A stretch of DNA of 47,373 nucleotides from Patescibacteria group bacterium (GCA_018900995.1 JAHIFH010000012.1:1-47373), one strand, 5' to 3'; positions 32,702 to 42,606 are shown, numbered from the stretch's first letter. The notes: generated by a model from the letters alone, not told the origin. Numbers and translations are program-made.

Positions 32702-33599
32702 AACTCCCCTTGCCAAATCGATTAATTAAAAAATCCCGAAAAGCAATTTTTTGCCAAGGACGACCGACAATCAAGCGACTCAAGCCCCATTTGAACAAAG
32801 CAATTTTCGCCCTCAAAGGAGCAAATTTCATCCCAAACAAAAGCCTATTCCTGGCCATATAGTAATCATGTAAAGGACCACCGACTTCACTAGAACCAGC
32901 ATTAAAATGCCACATTCTTGCTTGGGGAACAAACAATAATTTCCAACCCGCTTTTTTGGCTCTAACAGAAATATCATCATCTTCATAATAAAGAAAATAT
33001 CTTTCGTCAAAGAAACCAATCTCATCCAAAACTTCTCGCTTGATAAACATGCCGCAGCCAGAAACATAATCAGTTTCTTCGATCTGGTCATACTGTCCTT
33101 TATCAACCTCATTAACGCCTCGGCCAGTGCCAATTACGTTTGGCCAATCTATTTCGCCACCAGCATTCCAAAAGACTTTTCCTCGCTCGGATTTTTTATA
33201 GCGGTCGCGATGATATTCATAACCAGGAGCAAAATAAATTTTGGGTCCCAAAATGCCTGCCCCTTTTTTCTCCTCTGCCACTTTAGTCAATTGAACCAGA
33301 ACATCTGAAGCTAGCGTCGTATCATTGTTAATCAAGAAGATATAATCCGCTTTATCTTTAAGCGCTCTTTTGATTCCAAAATTGTTTCCCCCAACAAATC
33401 CAAGATTTTTCCCAGTTTCGAGAAAAACAAAGTTTTTAAATTTTCTCTTAAGCTCATCTAAATTCTCTTGAGGATTATTGTTAACAACAATTATTTCTAT
33501 CTTAAAATTATCAGTTTGAAGTTTTTTAACCGATTCTAAACATTGCCCAGTAAAATCTTTCCCTTTGTAATGAAGAATAATCAAAGCAATTTTTTTCAT
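32691..33599 (-). CDS. GT2 glycosyltransferase (rhamnosyltransferase-like)
   Basis: 302 residues. IALIILHYKGKDFTGQCL, EIIVVNNNPQENL, GKNLGFVGGNNFGI, FLINNDTTL (88-96, metal site), DYVSGCGMFIKREVLDE and YFLYYEDDDISVRAKKAGW. This order matches the RfbN/WbbL rhamnosyltransferase-like cluster. The stop of the upstream GT2 (TAA) overlaps its ATG as TAATG, so translation is coupled. A GT2-GT2-GT2 block here suggests consecutive steps of one chain. Confidence 0.88.
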   Translation of the reverse strand: MKKIALIILHYKGKDFTGQCLESVKKLQTDNFKIEIIVVNNNPQENLDELKRKFKNFVFLETGKNLGFVGGNNFGIKRALKDKADYIFLINNDTTLASDVLVQLTKVAEEKKGAGILGPKIYFAPGYEYHRDRYKKSERGKVFWNAGGEIDWPNVIGTGRGVNEVDKGQYDQIEETDYVSGCGMFIKREVLDEIGFFDERYFLYYEDDDISVRAKKAGWKLLFVPQARMWHFNAGSSEVGGPLHDYYMARNRLLFGMKFAPLRAKIALFKWGLSRLIVGRPWQKIAFRDFLINRFGKGSYEA

Positions 33600-34501
33600 T
33601 AACTTATTTTGCGCTTAATTCTTAGTTGAAGTTTTTTCAGAGGGTTTTTTAGTTCTTTTATGGCGGTGGTCGTCCACCAATAAGCCATCTCTTTACCTAA
33701 TTGCTGCATTTCCGCAATAAAGTCTTGTAAAGGCAATTCTTGGGTCTTGAAGCCTTGTTTTTCCCAAACCTTGAGGTATAAAACAAATTCAGAAAAAGCT
33801 TGAAGTAATGCTAAAACCAAACCATGAAGACCATCCTTATACCCCTCGCCAGCAAAAAAGCGGCTTAAAAACTCACCAGTCGGTTTTTTAATCAAATCCT
33901 GCCATTGAAATTGATATTTCTCATCAATTAATTCCTGAAGTTGAATATCCGTATAACGATTAAGCCGCTCCAAGTATTGAGAAATTGATTCGTAATGATA
34001 GTGAATAATGGCATTCGCTTTTTTTGCTTCCAAGTCTTTCCCTTCACCCTTAGTCAAAGGAACACTATGGATCTTATCTGACCAAGCAACCGAGCCTTTT
34101 CTAAAAAAACGAACAATCAGGTCTGGCCACCAGCGAGAGTATTTCATCCATTTGCCAAAAATAATATTTTTCCTTGGCAAACGGAAAAAATTAGGTCCTT
34201 TAGGATTTTTAGCTAATTTTTTCAGAATCTTGGCTAATGACAAAGGAATCTCTTCATCAGTATCAAGAACTAAAACCCAATCACTCGTTGCCTTAGAGAT
34301 AGCAAAATTCCTGGCTGGTTCAACATAGCGGGTATAGCGGTGGGTAAAGGTCTTGGCACCATCTTTTTTAGCCAGAGTAACAGTTTTGTCAGTCGATTCC
34401 ATGTCCACGACGACAACCTCGTCCGCCCATTTGACTGAGTCAAGACAGCGCTTGATATTCTTTTCTTCGTTTCTTGTATTAATAACAACCGAAATTGCCA
34501 T
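33599..34501 (-). CDS. WaaE-like GT2 glycosyltransferase
   Basis: 300 residues. ISVVINTRNEEKNIKRCL, EVVVVDMESTDKT (28-40), PARNFAISKATSDWVLVLD, DTDEEI (80-85, metal site), RWWPDLIVRFFRKG, and the WaaE-type region IHYHYESISQYLERLNRYTD. A C-terminal amphipathic stretch (GLVLALLQAFSEFVLYL) may hold it at the membrane. The ATG lies 8 bases after the stop of the GT-C gene at 34510. Third WaaE-like copy in the window. Confidence 0.87.
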   Translation of the reverse strand: MAISVVINTRNEEKNIKRCLDSVKWADEVVVVDMESTDKTVTLAKKDGAKTFTHRYTRYVEPARNFAISKATSDWVLVLDTDEEIPLSLAKILKKLAKNPKGPNFFRLPRKNIIFGKWMKYSRWWPDLIVRFFRKGSVAWSDKIHSVPLTKGEGKDLEAKKANAIIHYHYESISQYLERLNRYTDIQLQELIDEKYQFQWQDLIKKPTGEFLSRFFAGEGYKDGLHGLVLALLQAFSEFVLYLKVWEKQGFKTQELPLQDFIAEMQQLGKEMAYWWTTTAIKELKNPLKKLQLRIKRKIS

Positions 34502-34509
34502 CGCTCTAT

Positions 34510-36213
34510 CTAAATGATACCACGAACCTGGTAAATTCTCGCTTCACCATTATCAAAAATTTTGTCTACTCCCAATTCATCTTCAGGTAATAAAAACCTT
34601 TGTCTATCAGTCAAATAAATATAGCCAATTTGATTGTTAAGCAGAAATCCTCGCGCCCAAATTTTATCTTCGGAAATAAAAAACTTCAATTCATCCCCAC
34701 CTCTTTGCTTAATATCATAGCCAGAGATAAGCAGATTCATTTCATCTTCTAAAAATGTTTGTTTCCCGGAAAAAGCAGAAACGTAAGCGGTTGTTTCATA
34801 CACATATAAAGGAATTGGTGTCTGTTTAAATCTTTCCTTTTCAAAAGGATTATAAAAAAAGGTTAAGACAGTAGCTTCCTTCTGTTTTTTCAAAAAATCT
34901 AGTGCTTCCAGTTCGCCTTTTGACAAAGCAGTTGGCGGTGGCCAACCTAAATAGCCCTTGAGAGTAGAAAAACTAGTAGGAATAGTCAATAAAATAATTA
35001 TTCCTAGTAAAATCCATTTATAGTTCTTTTTAATTTTCATCATTTTTGATAAAGCCACTGCGGCATAGAAATTGGCAAAAAAGAGAAAATAATAGAAAAA
35101 TTGAATCGTATTCCAAGCGGTTCCTTTTTGGACAAAAACCAGAGGAATTAACAAACCCACCGCTCCCCCAATTAGAATAAAAGCATCAAGATCAGTAAAA
35201 TCTTTTTTAATATTTTTTTCAATCAAAGTCTTCAAGCCAATAACTCTCGTTCCTAAATTGCCAAGTAAAAAAATTCCCAAGGTACCAAGTTCAAGAGCAA
35301 ATAGCCTCGGCCCAAACTTGCCTTCAATTAAAGTGTACCTTGCTAAAGCTAATCTCTGCAGATAAAACCGATCCGAAGATTCAATCATTGTATGAATAAA
35401 CCAAAGAGGTTCAAAAACCAGTAAAGAAGCCGCTTTTTTGTTGATGAGAAAAAAAGTTGCCAAAGAGGTAACTAAGGCAACCAAAAACACCCCCAGATAT
35501 TGTTTTTTGTTTTGCCATAATTTAAAGAGAGCAAAAACTAACAAGGCGGGTAAGGCAATAATGCCGGCATAAACTTTAATATCAATCAACATCCCAAAAA
35601 GTAAACCAAGACCGATAATTTTCCAGCGGTTCCAATTCTTTACTCGTAATAACAAGTACATTCCCGCCAATAAAACCACTAAAGAAAAAGCAAAAGGAGG
35701 ATTTACTAAAGTAGAAATTGATTGCATTGACCAAAACAGAGATTCACCCCCCAATTCGCCGGTGCGCCATAATGTGACTAGAAAACCAAAAGAACCAGCA
35801 AAATAATTAAAAAAGGCAAGCCAAAAACCAGTCCAAAAATCTTTTTGCCAATAATAACCAACCAAAAACGATAACCAGCCGATTCCTAAAGCCAAAAAGA
35901 AAGGAAAAATTTGAAAATAGAGATGGCGAATAGGAATGAAGGTTAATTTATTAACAATAGCTATAACTAAATCATAAAAATAATGGTAGTTAGTTAATTC
36001 AAAGCTAGCCAAAGTTGGATGAGGAGGAGGAAAACCTTTCAAAACCTGATTAGCTAAAGCCAAATGCCAAACTCCATCATGACCATTTGGGCCCCAAAAA
36101 CCCATGCCAAAATCATAAATCAAACCACTCCGGAACATAGTTATTCCTTGGGCTAAGACACCAAAGGAAAGTAAAATAGTTAGAAAAATTTTATGCTTTC
36201 TTTTTAAGGGCAT
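34510..36213 (-). CDS. Large GT-C-like membrane protein
   Basis: 567 residues from the ATG at 36213; a TTG at 36237 would overlap the flippase by 47 bases and is less likely. About a dozen helices. The first outside loop has MGFWGPNGHDGVWHLALANQ and PPPHPTLASFELTNYHYFYD; the HDG/His-rich loop fits an acidic GT-C active site, resembling DUF2298-like membrane proteins. A soluble C-terminal domain (about 420-567) contains the repeated aromatic strands AYVSAFSGKQTF and IGYIYLTDRQRFLL. Substrate unknown. The paired flippase gene directly upstream suggests a shared pathway. Confidence 0.7.
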   Translation of the reverse strand: MPLKRKHKIFLTILLSFGVLAQGITMFRSGLIYDFGMGFWGPNGHDGVWHLALANQVLKGFPPPHPTLASFELTNYHYFYDLVIAIVNKLTFIPIRHLYFQIFPFFLALGIGWLSFLVGYYWQKDFWTGFWLAFFNYFAGSFGFLVTLWRTGELGGESLFWSMQSISTLVNPPFAFSLVVLLAGMYLLLRVKNWNRWKIIGLGLLFGMLIDIKVYAGIIALPALLVFALFKLWQNKKQYLGVFLVALVTSLATFFLINKKAASLLVFEPLWFIHTMIESSDRFYLQRLALARYTLIEGKFGPRLFALELGTLGIFLLGNLGTRVIGLKTLIEKNIKKDFTDLDAFILIGGAVGLLIPLVFVQKGTAWNTIQFFYYFLFFANFYAAVALSKMMKIKKNYKWILLGIIILLTIPTSFSTLKGYLGWPPPTALSKGELEALDFLKKQKEATVLTFFYNPFEKERFKQTPIPLYVYETTAYVSAFSGKQTFLEDEMNLLISGYDIKQRGGDELKFFISEDKIWARGFLLNNQIGYIYLTDRQRFLLPEDELGVDKIFDNGEARIYQVRGII

Positions 36214-37684
36214 GGATAACTTTCTTGCTGTCAGCAATAAATTGCTGACCTATCATCAGATAAATTATCCCAAAATAAACTAGACCGCCCAAAACGGTCA
36301 AACCAATAATCCCAAGAATATTCTTGGCTAACCAAGGAGTTAAGATAAAAATCAAAATTCCCATTACCAAACTAGCCATTATTGGCTTGATAATGGAAGC
36401 AATAAACCTAAATTCAATGTATTGCTTCGTTATCCAAATCGCTATTACTGAACTAAAACCAACTATCGCTGAGGCGGCTGCTACTCCATTAAAACCGAAT
36501 TTGATGGCTAATAAAGGAAAGAAAATCCAAGTAAGAATTGTCCACATAACCATTAATTTGAAAACTGTTTTGATTTTTCCGATAGCGGTCAAAGCATTAG
36601 TCAAGGGAGTCGTCACTGCTCCCCAAAGACTATTGATGGCATAAAGATATAAAGCTAGAAGAGCAATTTCCCACTTGCTGTACCGGGGAAGAATCAGTAC
36701 TAAAGGCCGTGCGATCAAACAAAGACCAATTATCATTGGAAAAACAAGCAAAGTAATAAAAAACAAAGTTTTTTCTATTGCTTGACTGAGTTCTTTTTTT
36801 TGCTCCTGCATTCGGGCATAGGCAGGAAAGGTCACCTTAATCACCGCATCCATAATAAAGCGAAGGGGCATTTGGGCCCATTTTTGCGCCCAACCAAGAA
36901 TCCCCACTCCCGTAGCACCAATAATTTTCCAAAGAAAAACATTCATTAAGCGGTCTTTAATCACTGCCAAAAAAGTATTAGCTTGATATGGAACACCAAA
37001 GCGAAGCAGATGTTTTAAGGAATCTTTTTCAAAAGCAAACCCAATCTTCCAAGGCGAAAGAAGATAAATTAGAATCACTCCGGCAATCCCTCTTGCCAGA
37101 ACCGCCCAAGCATAGCTGACAACGCCAAAGCCCTGCCAAGCTAAAAGAACAGCCAAACCATAAAAAAGTAGGCTTTCAATAATTTCCACGATTACTAAAA
37201 GGTCGAATCGCAATTTTCTCTCTAAAAGGACAGAAGGAATTGTTTTTAAGGAAGCCAGAAAAAAACCAGCAGCTAAAGCCCAAAGTAGCCAAATTCCTGG
37301 TTGGCTGATGTTATAAAAATTGCGCAACCAGGGAGTGAGAACAAAAACCAAAACTATCAAAGTCAAAACTAGAGCTTGTTGAATAGTAAAAGTGCTTCGA
37401 ATATCCGCAAGTTTCGGTTTTTCTTTTTTTTGAATTAAAGCGGCGGCTAAGCCAATATCGGAAAAATAACCCAAAATAGCAATCAATTCAGAGACGGCAA
37501 AAAACAAGCCAATTTCCGCTGTGCCAAGGAAGACAGTTAAAAGAAAGAAGCCAAAAAAAGAAATAATTTGAAGAAAAAAAGTCCGCCCTGTTAGAGCAAC
37601 TACCCCTTTAACTGCCCGTCCTTTAACCGTTTCCAAATCAATTTCCAAAGCGCTTTCCGGCATGCCTTCAACCATTTCTTCCAT
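36191..37684 (-). CDS. Wzx-like polysaccharide flippase, second copy
   Basis: 497 residues with a soluble N-terminal lead (~25 residues) and about fourteen helices. GVVALTGRTFFLQIISFFGF and TVFLGTAEIGLFFAVSELIA followed by DIGLAAALIQKKE are typical of the PST/Wzx (MOP) flippases, and FGVPYQANTFLAVIKDRLM is the second-half counterpart. It should move a lipid-linked glycan outward. It is not close to the flippase at 7952-9256, so two different export routes or substrates are likely. A second ATG at codon 8 is a possible start. First gene after a 29-base gap with a TGATAAAAT-like extended -10 that could give a separate transcript. Confidence 0.85.
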   Translation of the reverse strand: MEEMVEGMPESALEIDLETVKGRAVKGVVALTGRTFFLQIISFFGFFLLTVFLGTAEIGLFFAVSELIAILGYFSDIGLAAALIQKKEKPKLADIRSTFTIQQALVLTLIVLVFVLTPWLRNFYNISQPGIWLLWALAAGFFLASLKTIPSVLLERKLRFDLLVIVEIIESLLFYGLAVLLAWQGFGVVSYAWAVLARGIAGVILIYLLSPWKIGFAFEKDSLKHLLRFGVPYQANTFLAVIKDRLMNVFLWKIIGATGVGILGWAQKWAQMPLRFIMDAVIKVTFPAYARMQEQKKELSQAIEKTLFFITLLVFPMIIGLCLIARPLVLILPRYSKWEIALLALYLYAINSLWGAVTTPLTNALTAIGKIKTVFKLMVMWTILTWIFFPLLAIKFGFNGVAAASAIVGFSSVIAIWITKQYIEFRFIASIIKPIMASLVMGILIFILTPWLAKNILGIIGLTVLGGLVYFGIIYLMIGQQFIADSKKVIHALKKKA

Positions 37685-37713
37685 GCCCTAATTTTATCAC
37701 AATTACCCCAGAT

Positions 37714-39405
37714 TTATCTCTCTCGCCTTTCTTGCCAAAAAATAGCTAAAATCAATAGAGAAAAACTAAAAAGACTAATCGCATTGGCTGTTTTTCTTAG
37801 AGGGGTATTTCTCAGCCAAGCAGTAACGGTTCGCTTATTCAGAGGAACTTGTACCTGAATAACCCCAGTTTCTGGATTAACTTGGTAATCAATTTTGTCT
37901 AAATCGGCAAAAACTTCCCATTGGGGAAAATCAAAAATAGGCACTTCTACCATTGGGTTTTGGTCGCCAATTGTTTCAATGGTGAAACGCCAGAAATTTG
38001 ACCTTTTTCTAAATTGACTCACTTTTGCCTCGCCTTCAATTACTCGCGGTTCTTCAGGTGCCAGTTCTCGAGGATATTCTTTCATTCCTTTGGGCACATA
38101 ATCATTGAGAGTAGTCATTGATTGTCTCCGCCATTCTTCTCCAGAGAGTTTTGTTTGGTCAGTCATTTGAAAATCATATTTTTCTGGATGAAAATAACCC
38201 CAATTAAGCACCGCCACCAAAAAAACCAAAATTAAACTTAATAACATTTGTCGTCGCCTATTTTTCAAGAAAACAAACAGTCCACCAGCTAAAAATGAGC
38301 TGGCTAATATGGCAATCGCTAAAAACCGCCAAGGAAACTGAACAAAGGACAAAAGAGGTAGTGCTTTCCAGATAAAGACTGACTTAGCGTGAGCCATAAA
38401 AACAGCCAAACCAAAAAGAGCAAGAAAAAAGGCAAACGTCCAAAGAAATTTTCTTTTTTTACGTAAGAAAAAATAGACAAAAACACCGCCGGCAATAATC
38501 ACCACCCACCAATGAAGCCAACCAATTTGGAAAGAGAGGTCATCATCAGGACCCGGTTTTGAAGGACCAAAACCCCAGTGCCGAGAGATAAAGAGCTGTT
38601 TGACAGTGGCAAAATGTTGGTGGAAATTGTAATAACCAGCGGTGTGTTGTTCTAGGGTTACCAAAGATTTTTCAAAAAAAGCGGGTAAAACAAAGAAAGC
38701 TGCCAAACCAATTGCCCATACAAAAACAACACCCAAAGGAATCACTTTTCTCCATTTTTTGGTTTGAAAAATCCAATAAATCCCCCAAATAAAAGCAATA
38801 GGAGTAAAAAGCAAAGCCATAACATTGTGGGAAAGAAACAAGAAAGTTAAAGAAAAAAGGCTAGCCAAAAACAAAGAAAACTTGGAAGTTTTAATTAATT
38901 TATAAATGCTCCAAAGGATTAAAGGAAAAAAGACCACTGCCCAGGATTCAGTCATGGCACCCCTAACATAAACATCTACTGCATGATACGGCGCTAAAAC
39001 ATAAAATGCGCTAGCAACCATTCCTGCCCACTTGCCAAAAAACTCTTTAACCAACAAATACATAAAAATTCCTGATAAAAGAAAGGTTAAGAAGAAAAGA
39101 ATTTTAACAATATCAACAAAGCTCAAACTCAGTAAGCGAAAAATCATCCCTAAGTAATAGGGAAAAACAGGGTGATAGTTAAACAAAGGGTGTCCGTAAC
39201 CAGCTCCCATATCAGGAATCCAACGACAAGGGATTTGTCCGTCCTGGAAGCATTTCTCCATTTCATAAAGACGCATTACTTGAACATCATCGTGCATAGA
39301 GAAATAACCAGGTCTTAATAAAGCCTGACCAGCTAAAATAGCAATAATAATTACTAATATAAATGGAATTAAGTTTTTTACTCTATCTAGACTTTCTTTT
39401 TTCAT
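37714..39405 (-). CDS. PTPS-related (PF10131-like) GT-C membrane protein
   Basis: 563 residues. The first outside loop holds YFSMHDDVQVMRLYEMEKC (35-52; His38-Asp39-Asp40) and the IPCRWIPDMGAGYGHPLFNY segment, the pattern of '6-pyruvoyl-tetrahydropterin synthase-related' membrane proteins, which are GT-C-like despite the name. Cys52 and Cys60 may form a disulfide outside the cell. A beta-rich outside domain follows the helices (PMVEVPIFDFPQWEVF, ETGVIQVQVPLNK). The ATG overlaps the upstream paralogue by 23 bases. Likely an extracytoplasmic glycosyltransferase; substrate unknown. Confidence 0.78.
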   Translation of the reverse strand: MKKESLDRVKNLIPFILVIIIAILAGQALLRPGYFSMHDDVQVMRLYEMEKCFQDGQIPCRWIPDMGAGYGHPLFNYHPVFPYYLGMIFRLLSLSFVDIVKILFFLTFLLSGIFMYLLVKEFFGKWAGMVASAFYVLAPYHAVDVYVRGAMTESWAVVFFPLILWSIYKLIKTSKFSLFLASLFSLTFLFLSHNVMALLFTPIAFIWGIYWIFQTKKWRKVIPLGVVFVWAIGLAAFFVLPAFFEKSLVTLEQHTAGYYNFHQHFATVKQLFISRHWGFGPSKPGPDDDLSFQIGWLHWWVVIIAGGVFVYFFLRKKRKFLWTFAFFLALFGLAVFMAHAKSVFIWKALPLLSFVQFPWRFLAIAILASSFLAGGLFVFLKNRRRQMLLSLILVFLVAVLNWGYFHPEKYDFQMTDQTKLSGEEWRRQSMTTLNDYVPKGMKEYPRELAPEEPRVIEGEAKVSQFRKRSNFWRFTIETIGDQNPMVEVPIFDFPQWEVFADLDKIDYQVNPETGVIQVQVPLNKRTVTAWLRNTPLRKTANAISLFSFSLLILAIFWQERRER

Positions 39406-41044
39406 TGATTAACCACCCGCCAACGAATATTAAACTAGAAACAGTAAGCAAATCACCCAATATTCTTATTGGCGTTCTTTTCAACTTAACATAAAAATCA
39501 TGCTCTCCTTGATCAATATCAAAAGTGATTAAGCCCAAATCATTTTGATAATCAATTGGGGCTTTCTTGTCATCAATTTTCAACTCAAAATTAGGAAAGT
39601 AAAACAAAGGTAAACGAATCCTGGCTTGCTGAGAAAGAGTCCTAATTTTTCCCTTTTGCCAATCTGTTCCCTTTTCAAAGTGGATGACTTCGGCTTCTCC
39701 GGCTATTATCTCTGGTCCCTCAGGTGCTTTTTTACCAGGAGGAGCTTTGGCAAAAACGGGTAAGTAATCGAAAATACTTGCCGTTATCTGTTTTTGCCAT
39801 TCCTCTCCCGAAAGTTTATCTTGGTCAGAAATATCAAACCAGTCCGCTGGTCTAAAGTAGTTAACATTTAGCATCATTACTCCGAGAATCATTAAAACAC
39901 TGACTAACAAAACATATTTTCTTAAATAGGAAACTACTGCCCCTGCCGCAAGGGAAAAGGCAAAAAGAACGATGGTTAAAAATCTCCAAGGGAACTGGAG
40001 ATAAGCCAAGAGAGCAATTTTTTTCCAAATAAAAGTTGACCGTTGATGGGCAAGAAAAGCGCTGAATAAACCAATGGCAATCAAAAATACAAGTACTAAA
40101 AACGAAAATCTCTCTTTCCTCGCTTTTCCTAAACCAATCATTAAAGCAATTAAGGCAAATAGCCAATGGAAAACGCCCACCGCAAAAGTAAAATCATCAT
40201 TAGGACCAAACTCGCTTGAACCATACCCCCAGTGAGTGGAAAAAAATAATTGCCGAATGGAAGCAAAGTGGGCTAAATAATTAAAGTAACCAACAATCAT
40301 TGACTCAACATGGACAAGGTTTTTTTCAAAAACAGCCGGAAGGATAAAAAACCCAGCTAGACATACGCTTAAGACTGCCCCTAAAAATAACTGAGGTAAT
40401 ATTTCCCATCTTCGGTAATACCAAAGTAAAAAAAGCCCCCAAGCTACGGCAATGGGAGTAAAAATTAAGGAAGTAATATTGTGTGTCAAAAGTAAACCAG
40501 CATAACTCAGCCCTAAGAAAATAAGATACTTCGTTTTCTTTTGACGAACGAATTCAAGGATCGCCCAAAAAATCAAAGGCAGAAAAATCAAAGCCGTAAA
40601 CTCCCCGACTGCCCCTCGGCTATAAACATCAGTCGCCCGGTAAGGGGCATAAACATAAAAAATTGCCGCAATCAGTCCGCCAAAATCTCCCCATAAAGAT
40701 CTCGCTAATAAAAACATGGCTAAGCCTGAAAAAATAAAACTCAAAATAAACTCAATCTTGATTGAAGCTAAGATGGAAAAACCTAAGAGATGAAAGGCTT
40801 CCATTAAATAATAAACTAAAGGAGGGTAATAAATGTATAAAGGGTATCCATAACCATAGCCCAAATCAGGTACCCAACGACACGGTATTTGACCATCTCG
40901 AACACATTTATCCATTCCTAAAACCCTGATTGGTTGCATATCATCATGCATCGGAAAATAGCCAGGCTTTAATAAAGATTTATAAGAAAAAAAGGTTAAG
41001 ATGATAACCAGAGAAATAAAAAGAAGCAGCTTTAACTTTTTCAT
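39383..41044 (-). CDS. PTPS-related (PF10131-like) GT-C membrane protein, tandem paralogue
   Basis: 553 residues from the ATG at 41044, which overlaps the upstream TGA as ATGA; the TTG/GTG codons at 41056-41053 are rejected. Loop 1 repeats the pattern of its neighbour: YFPMHDDMQPIRVLGMDKC (His33, Asp34, Asp35) and IPCRWVPDLGYGYGYPL, with the same Cys47/Cys55 pair. YSRGAVGEFTALIFLPLIFW matches the paralogue's YVRGAMTESWAVVFFPLILW. A clear tandem duplication with diverged outside domains, suggesting two linkages or acceptors. Confidence 0.79.
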   Translation of the reverse strand: MKKLKLLLFISLVIILTFFSYKSLLKPGYFPMHDDMQPIRVLGMDKCVRDGQIPCRWVPDLGYGYGYPLYIYYPPLVYYLMEAFHLLGFSILASIKIEFILSFIFSGLAMFLLARSLWGDFGGLIAAIFYVYAPYRATDVYSRGAVGEFTALIFLPLIFWAILEFVRQKKTKYLIFLGLSYAGLLLTHNITSLIFTPIAVAWGLFLLWYYRRWEILPQLFLGAVLSVCLAGFFILPAVFEKNLVHVESMIVGYFNYLAHFASIRQLFFSTHWGYGSSEFGPNDDFTFAVGVFHWLFALIALMIGLGKARKERFSFLVLVFLIAIGLFSAFLAHQRSTFIWKKIALLAYLQFPWRFLTIVLFAFSLAAGAVVSYLRKYVLLVSVLMILGVMMLNVNYFRPADWFDISDQDKLSGEEWQKQITASIFDYLPVFAKAPPGKKAPEGPEIIAGEAEVIHFEKGTDWQKGKIRTLSQQARIRLPLFYFPNFELKIDDKKAPIDYQNDLGLITFDIDQGEHDFYVKLKRTPIRILGDLLTVSSLIFVGGWLINEKRKSR

Positions 41045-42606
41045 CTTTTCCACCAAAATTCCCTGTCTAACTCAAAGAATAACAGCTGGTCTTGTTCGCC
41101 TTCTGGAGTAAGTGCTTTGGGATACTCTCCAACTAATTTCAATCCATAAGCCTCCGGCGGTATCTGTAGACGGCTTTGATTAACCACCAGATAAACATCA
41201 TTATCAACAAGCGAATTAACCAAACTGGAATGAACTCCAGTAATCGGATAACCCACCCCAATCACAGTCACATTGGGAACTTTTTCCAAATAAATCTGTA
41301 AACCATCAGGGAGGGTCCCAAAAGAGCCTTCAGTTCCCACCAAAACATTCTTTTCTTTTGCTTTTTCCTTAATAAAATCAGCAATTTCTCTAATCCCTTG
41401 CCCCGCCGTCCACTCCTCAAGATAACCAGAGCGCATCCTTCTTGGCAACGGTGCTTTTTCGGGCTCGGTTAATAATAAATAATTATAGTAAAGCGAAGGA
41501 ATGATGATTAACAGAATTAATAAGGCAAGGAGATTAGTTTTGATTTTTAATTTTTTAACCATTACTGAGAAAAAATAGGCAGCGATAATGAGAAGGGGCC
41601 AAATAGTAAAAAGAATATAGCGGGGAGTAAAAACCTTAGCAAAAACTGATTGAACCAACAAGGGCACGGCGCTAACTGAAAACAGCCAACTGGCCTGACG
41701 CCAATTTTCTCTTTTCAACCACATCCAAACCAAACCAGCCACGGCTAATAATAAAACTGGCCAAGTCAACAAATTGGGCAACCATTGAGCCAAATCAAAT
41801 AAATGGGGTTTAAGTGGATCAAAAGGATGGGAAAGAATCCATTCAAAAGAGAAAACGTAATCTTTGTTCCGAATAGCAATCATCTGAAAATTTGGACCTA
41901 AACGAAGCAAGTTATAAATCCCAAAAGCAAAAACATAAACTACTCCCCAGAGAATAACTATCTTTCCCAGATTTAGTAAGTGTTTTTTCTGAACAAAACG
42001 GCGTCGGCTAGGAAAAGGGTAAAATAGAAAAGTCGTTGGCAATAAAATTGCGTAAAAAAGCGCTGGTGATTTAGTGATTAATGCCGCGCCCAATATCATC
42101 CCAGTAATCATGGCTAAATCAAGGCGTAAATTTTTTATTAATAATAAGCCAAAATAAAAAAACCAGATCCCAAACATTGCCAGTAAAGAGTCAACCAAAG
42201 CCATCCGGTCGAAAAAAACAAAAAAGGGAACAACAGCATAAAACAAGGAAGTAATTAAAGAGGTTTTTTTATCTTTAAACAACTCATAGCTCAGTAAAAA
42301 GATACCAATCAGCGATCCCAAGCCAGCCAAAACTGATAAAAATCTGCCAGTAAAAAGAGGGTTTTTAATCACTCCTAAAGCAAACATTAACATCCACATA
42401 AAAAAGGGCTGTTTACCGTCAGAAAGAGGCAAAAAACGCAAAGTCGGCTCGGCTTTCATTACTTGAGACCAACGAATATAAATGGCTTCATCAGCAAAAA
42501 TAGGAAGAATGGTGAGATTAATCAGCCTCAATAAAAAGAAAACAATAAGAATCCCAATCCCGAAAATAATTGTCCATTTCCATTCTCGAAAAAATTTCTT
42601 AATCAT
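41041..42606 (-). CDS. ArnT/PMT-like GT-C glycosyltransferase
   Basis: 521 residues from the ATG at 42606, which has GGAGAGG five bases upstream; an ATG at 42624 would add six residues. Loop 1: LPIFADEAIYIRWSQVMK (acidic pair 39-40) and PLSDGKQPFFMWMLM, the DE...K(Q/P)P pattern of classical ArnT/GT83 enzymes, closer to these than the GYNAYS group. The soluble tail has VLVGTEGSFGTLPDGLQIYL. It should use a polyprenyl-phosphate-linked sugar. It overlaps the DPG-synthase-like gene by 8 bases and the next gene by 4, so donor synthesis and use appear coupled. Confidence 0.87.
   Translation of the reverse strand: MIKKFFREWKWTIIFGIGILIVFFLLRLINLTILPIFADEAIYIRWSQVMKAEPTLRFLPLSDGKQPFFMWMLMFALGVIKNPLFTGRFLSVLAGLGSLIGIFLLSYELFKDKKTSLITSLFYAVVPFFVFFDRMALVDSLLAMFGIWFFYFGLLLIKNLRLDLAMITGMILGAALITKSPALFYAILLPTTFLFYPFPSRRRFVQKKHLLNLGKIVILWGVVYVFAFGIYNLLRLGPNFQMIAIRNKDYVFSFEWILSHPFDPLKPHLFDLAQWLPNLLTWPVLLLAVAGLVWMWLKRENWRQASWLFSVSAVPLLVQSVFAKVFTPRYILFTIWPLLIIAAYFFSVMVKKLKIKTNLLALLILLIIIPSLYYNYLLLTEPEKAPLPRRMRSGYLEEWTAGQGIREIADFIKEKAKEKNVLVGTEGSFGTLPDGLQIYLEKVPNVTVIGVGYPITGVHSSLVNSLVDNDVYLVVNQSRLQIPPEAYGLKLVGEYPKALTPEGEQDQLLFFELDREFWWKR

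Noticed and set aside
36230..36249. 9-bp palindrome with a 2-base loop near the end of the second flippase gene
   Set aside because: It lies wholly in coding sequence (GQQFIADSK), has no T-run and no sibling in the window; chance or codon-driven symmetry is as likely. It could still influence the start at 36213.
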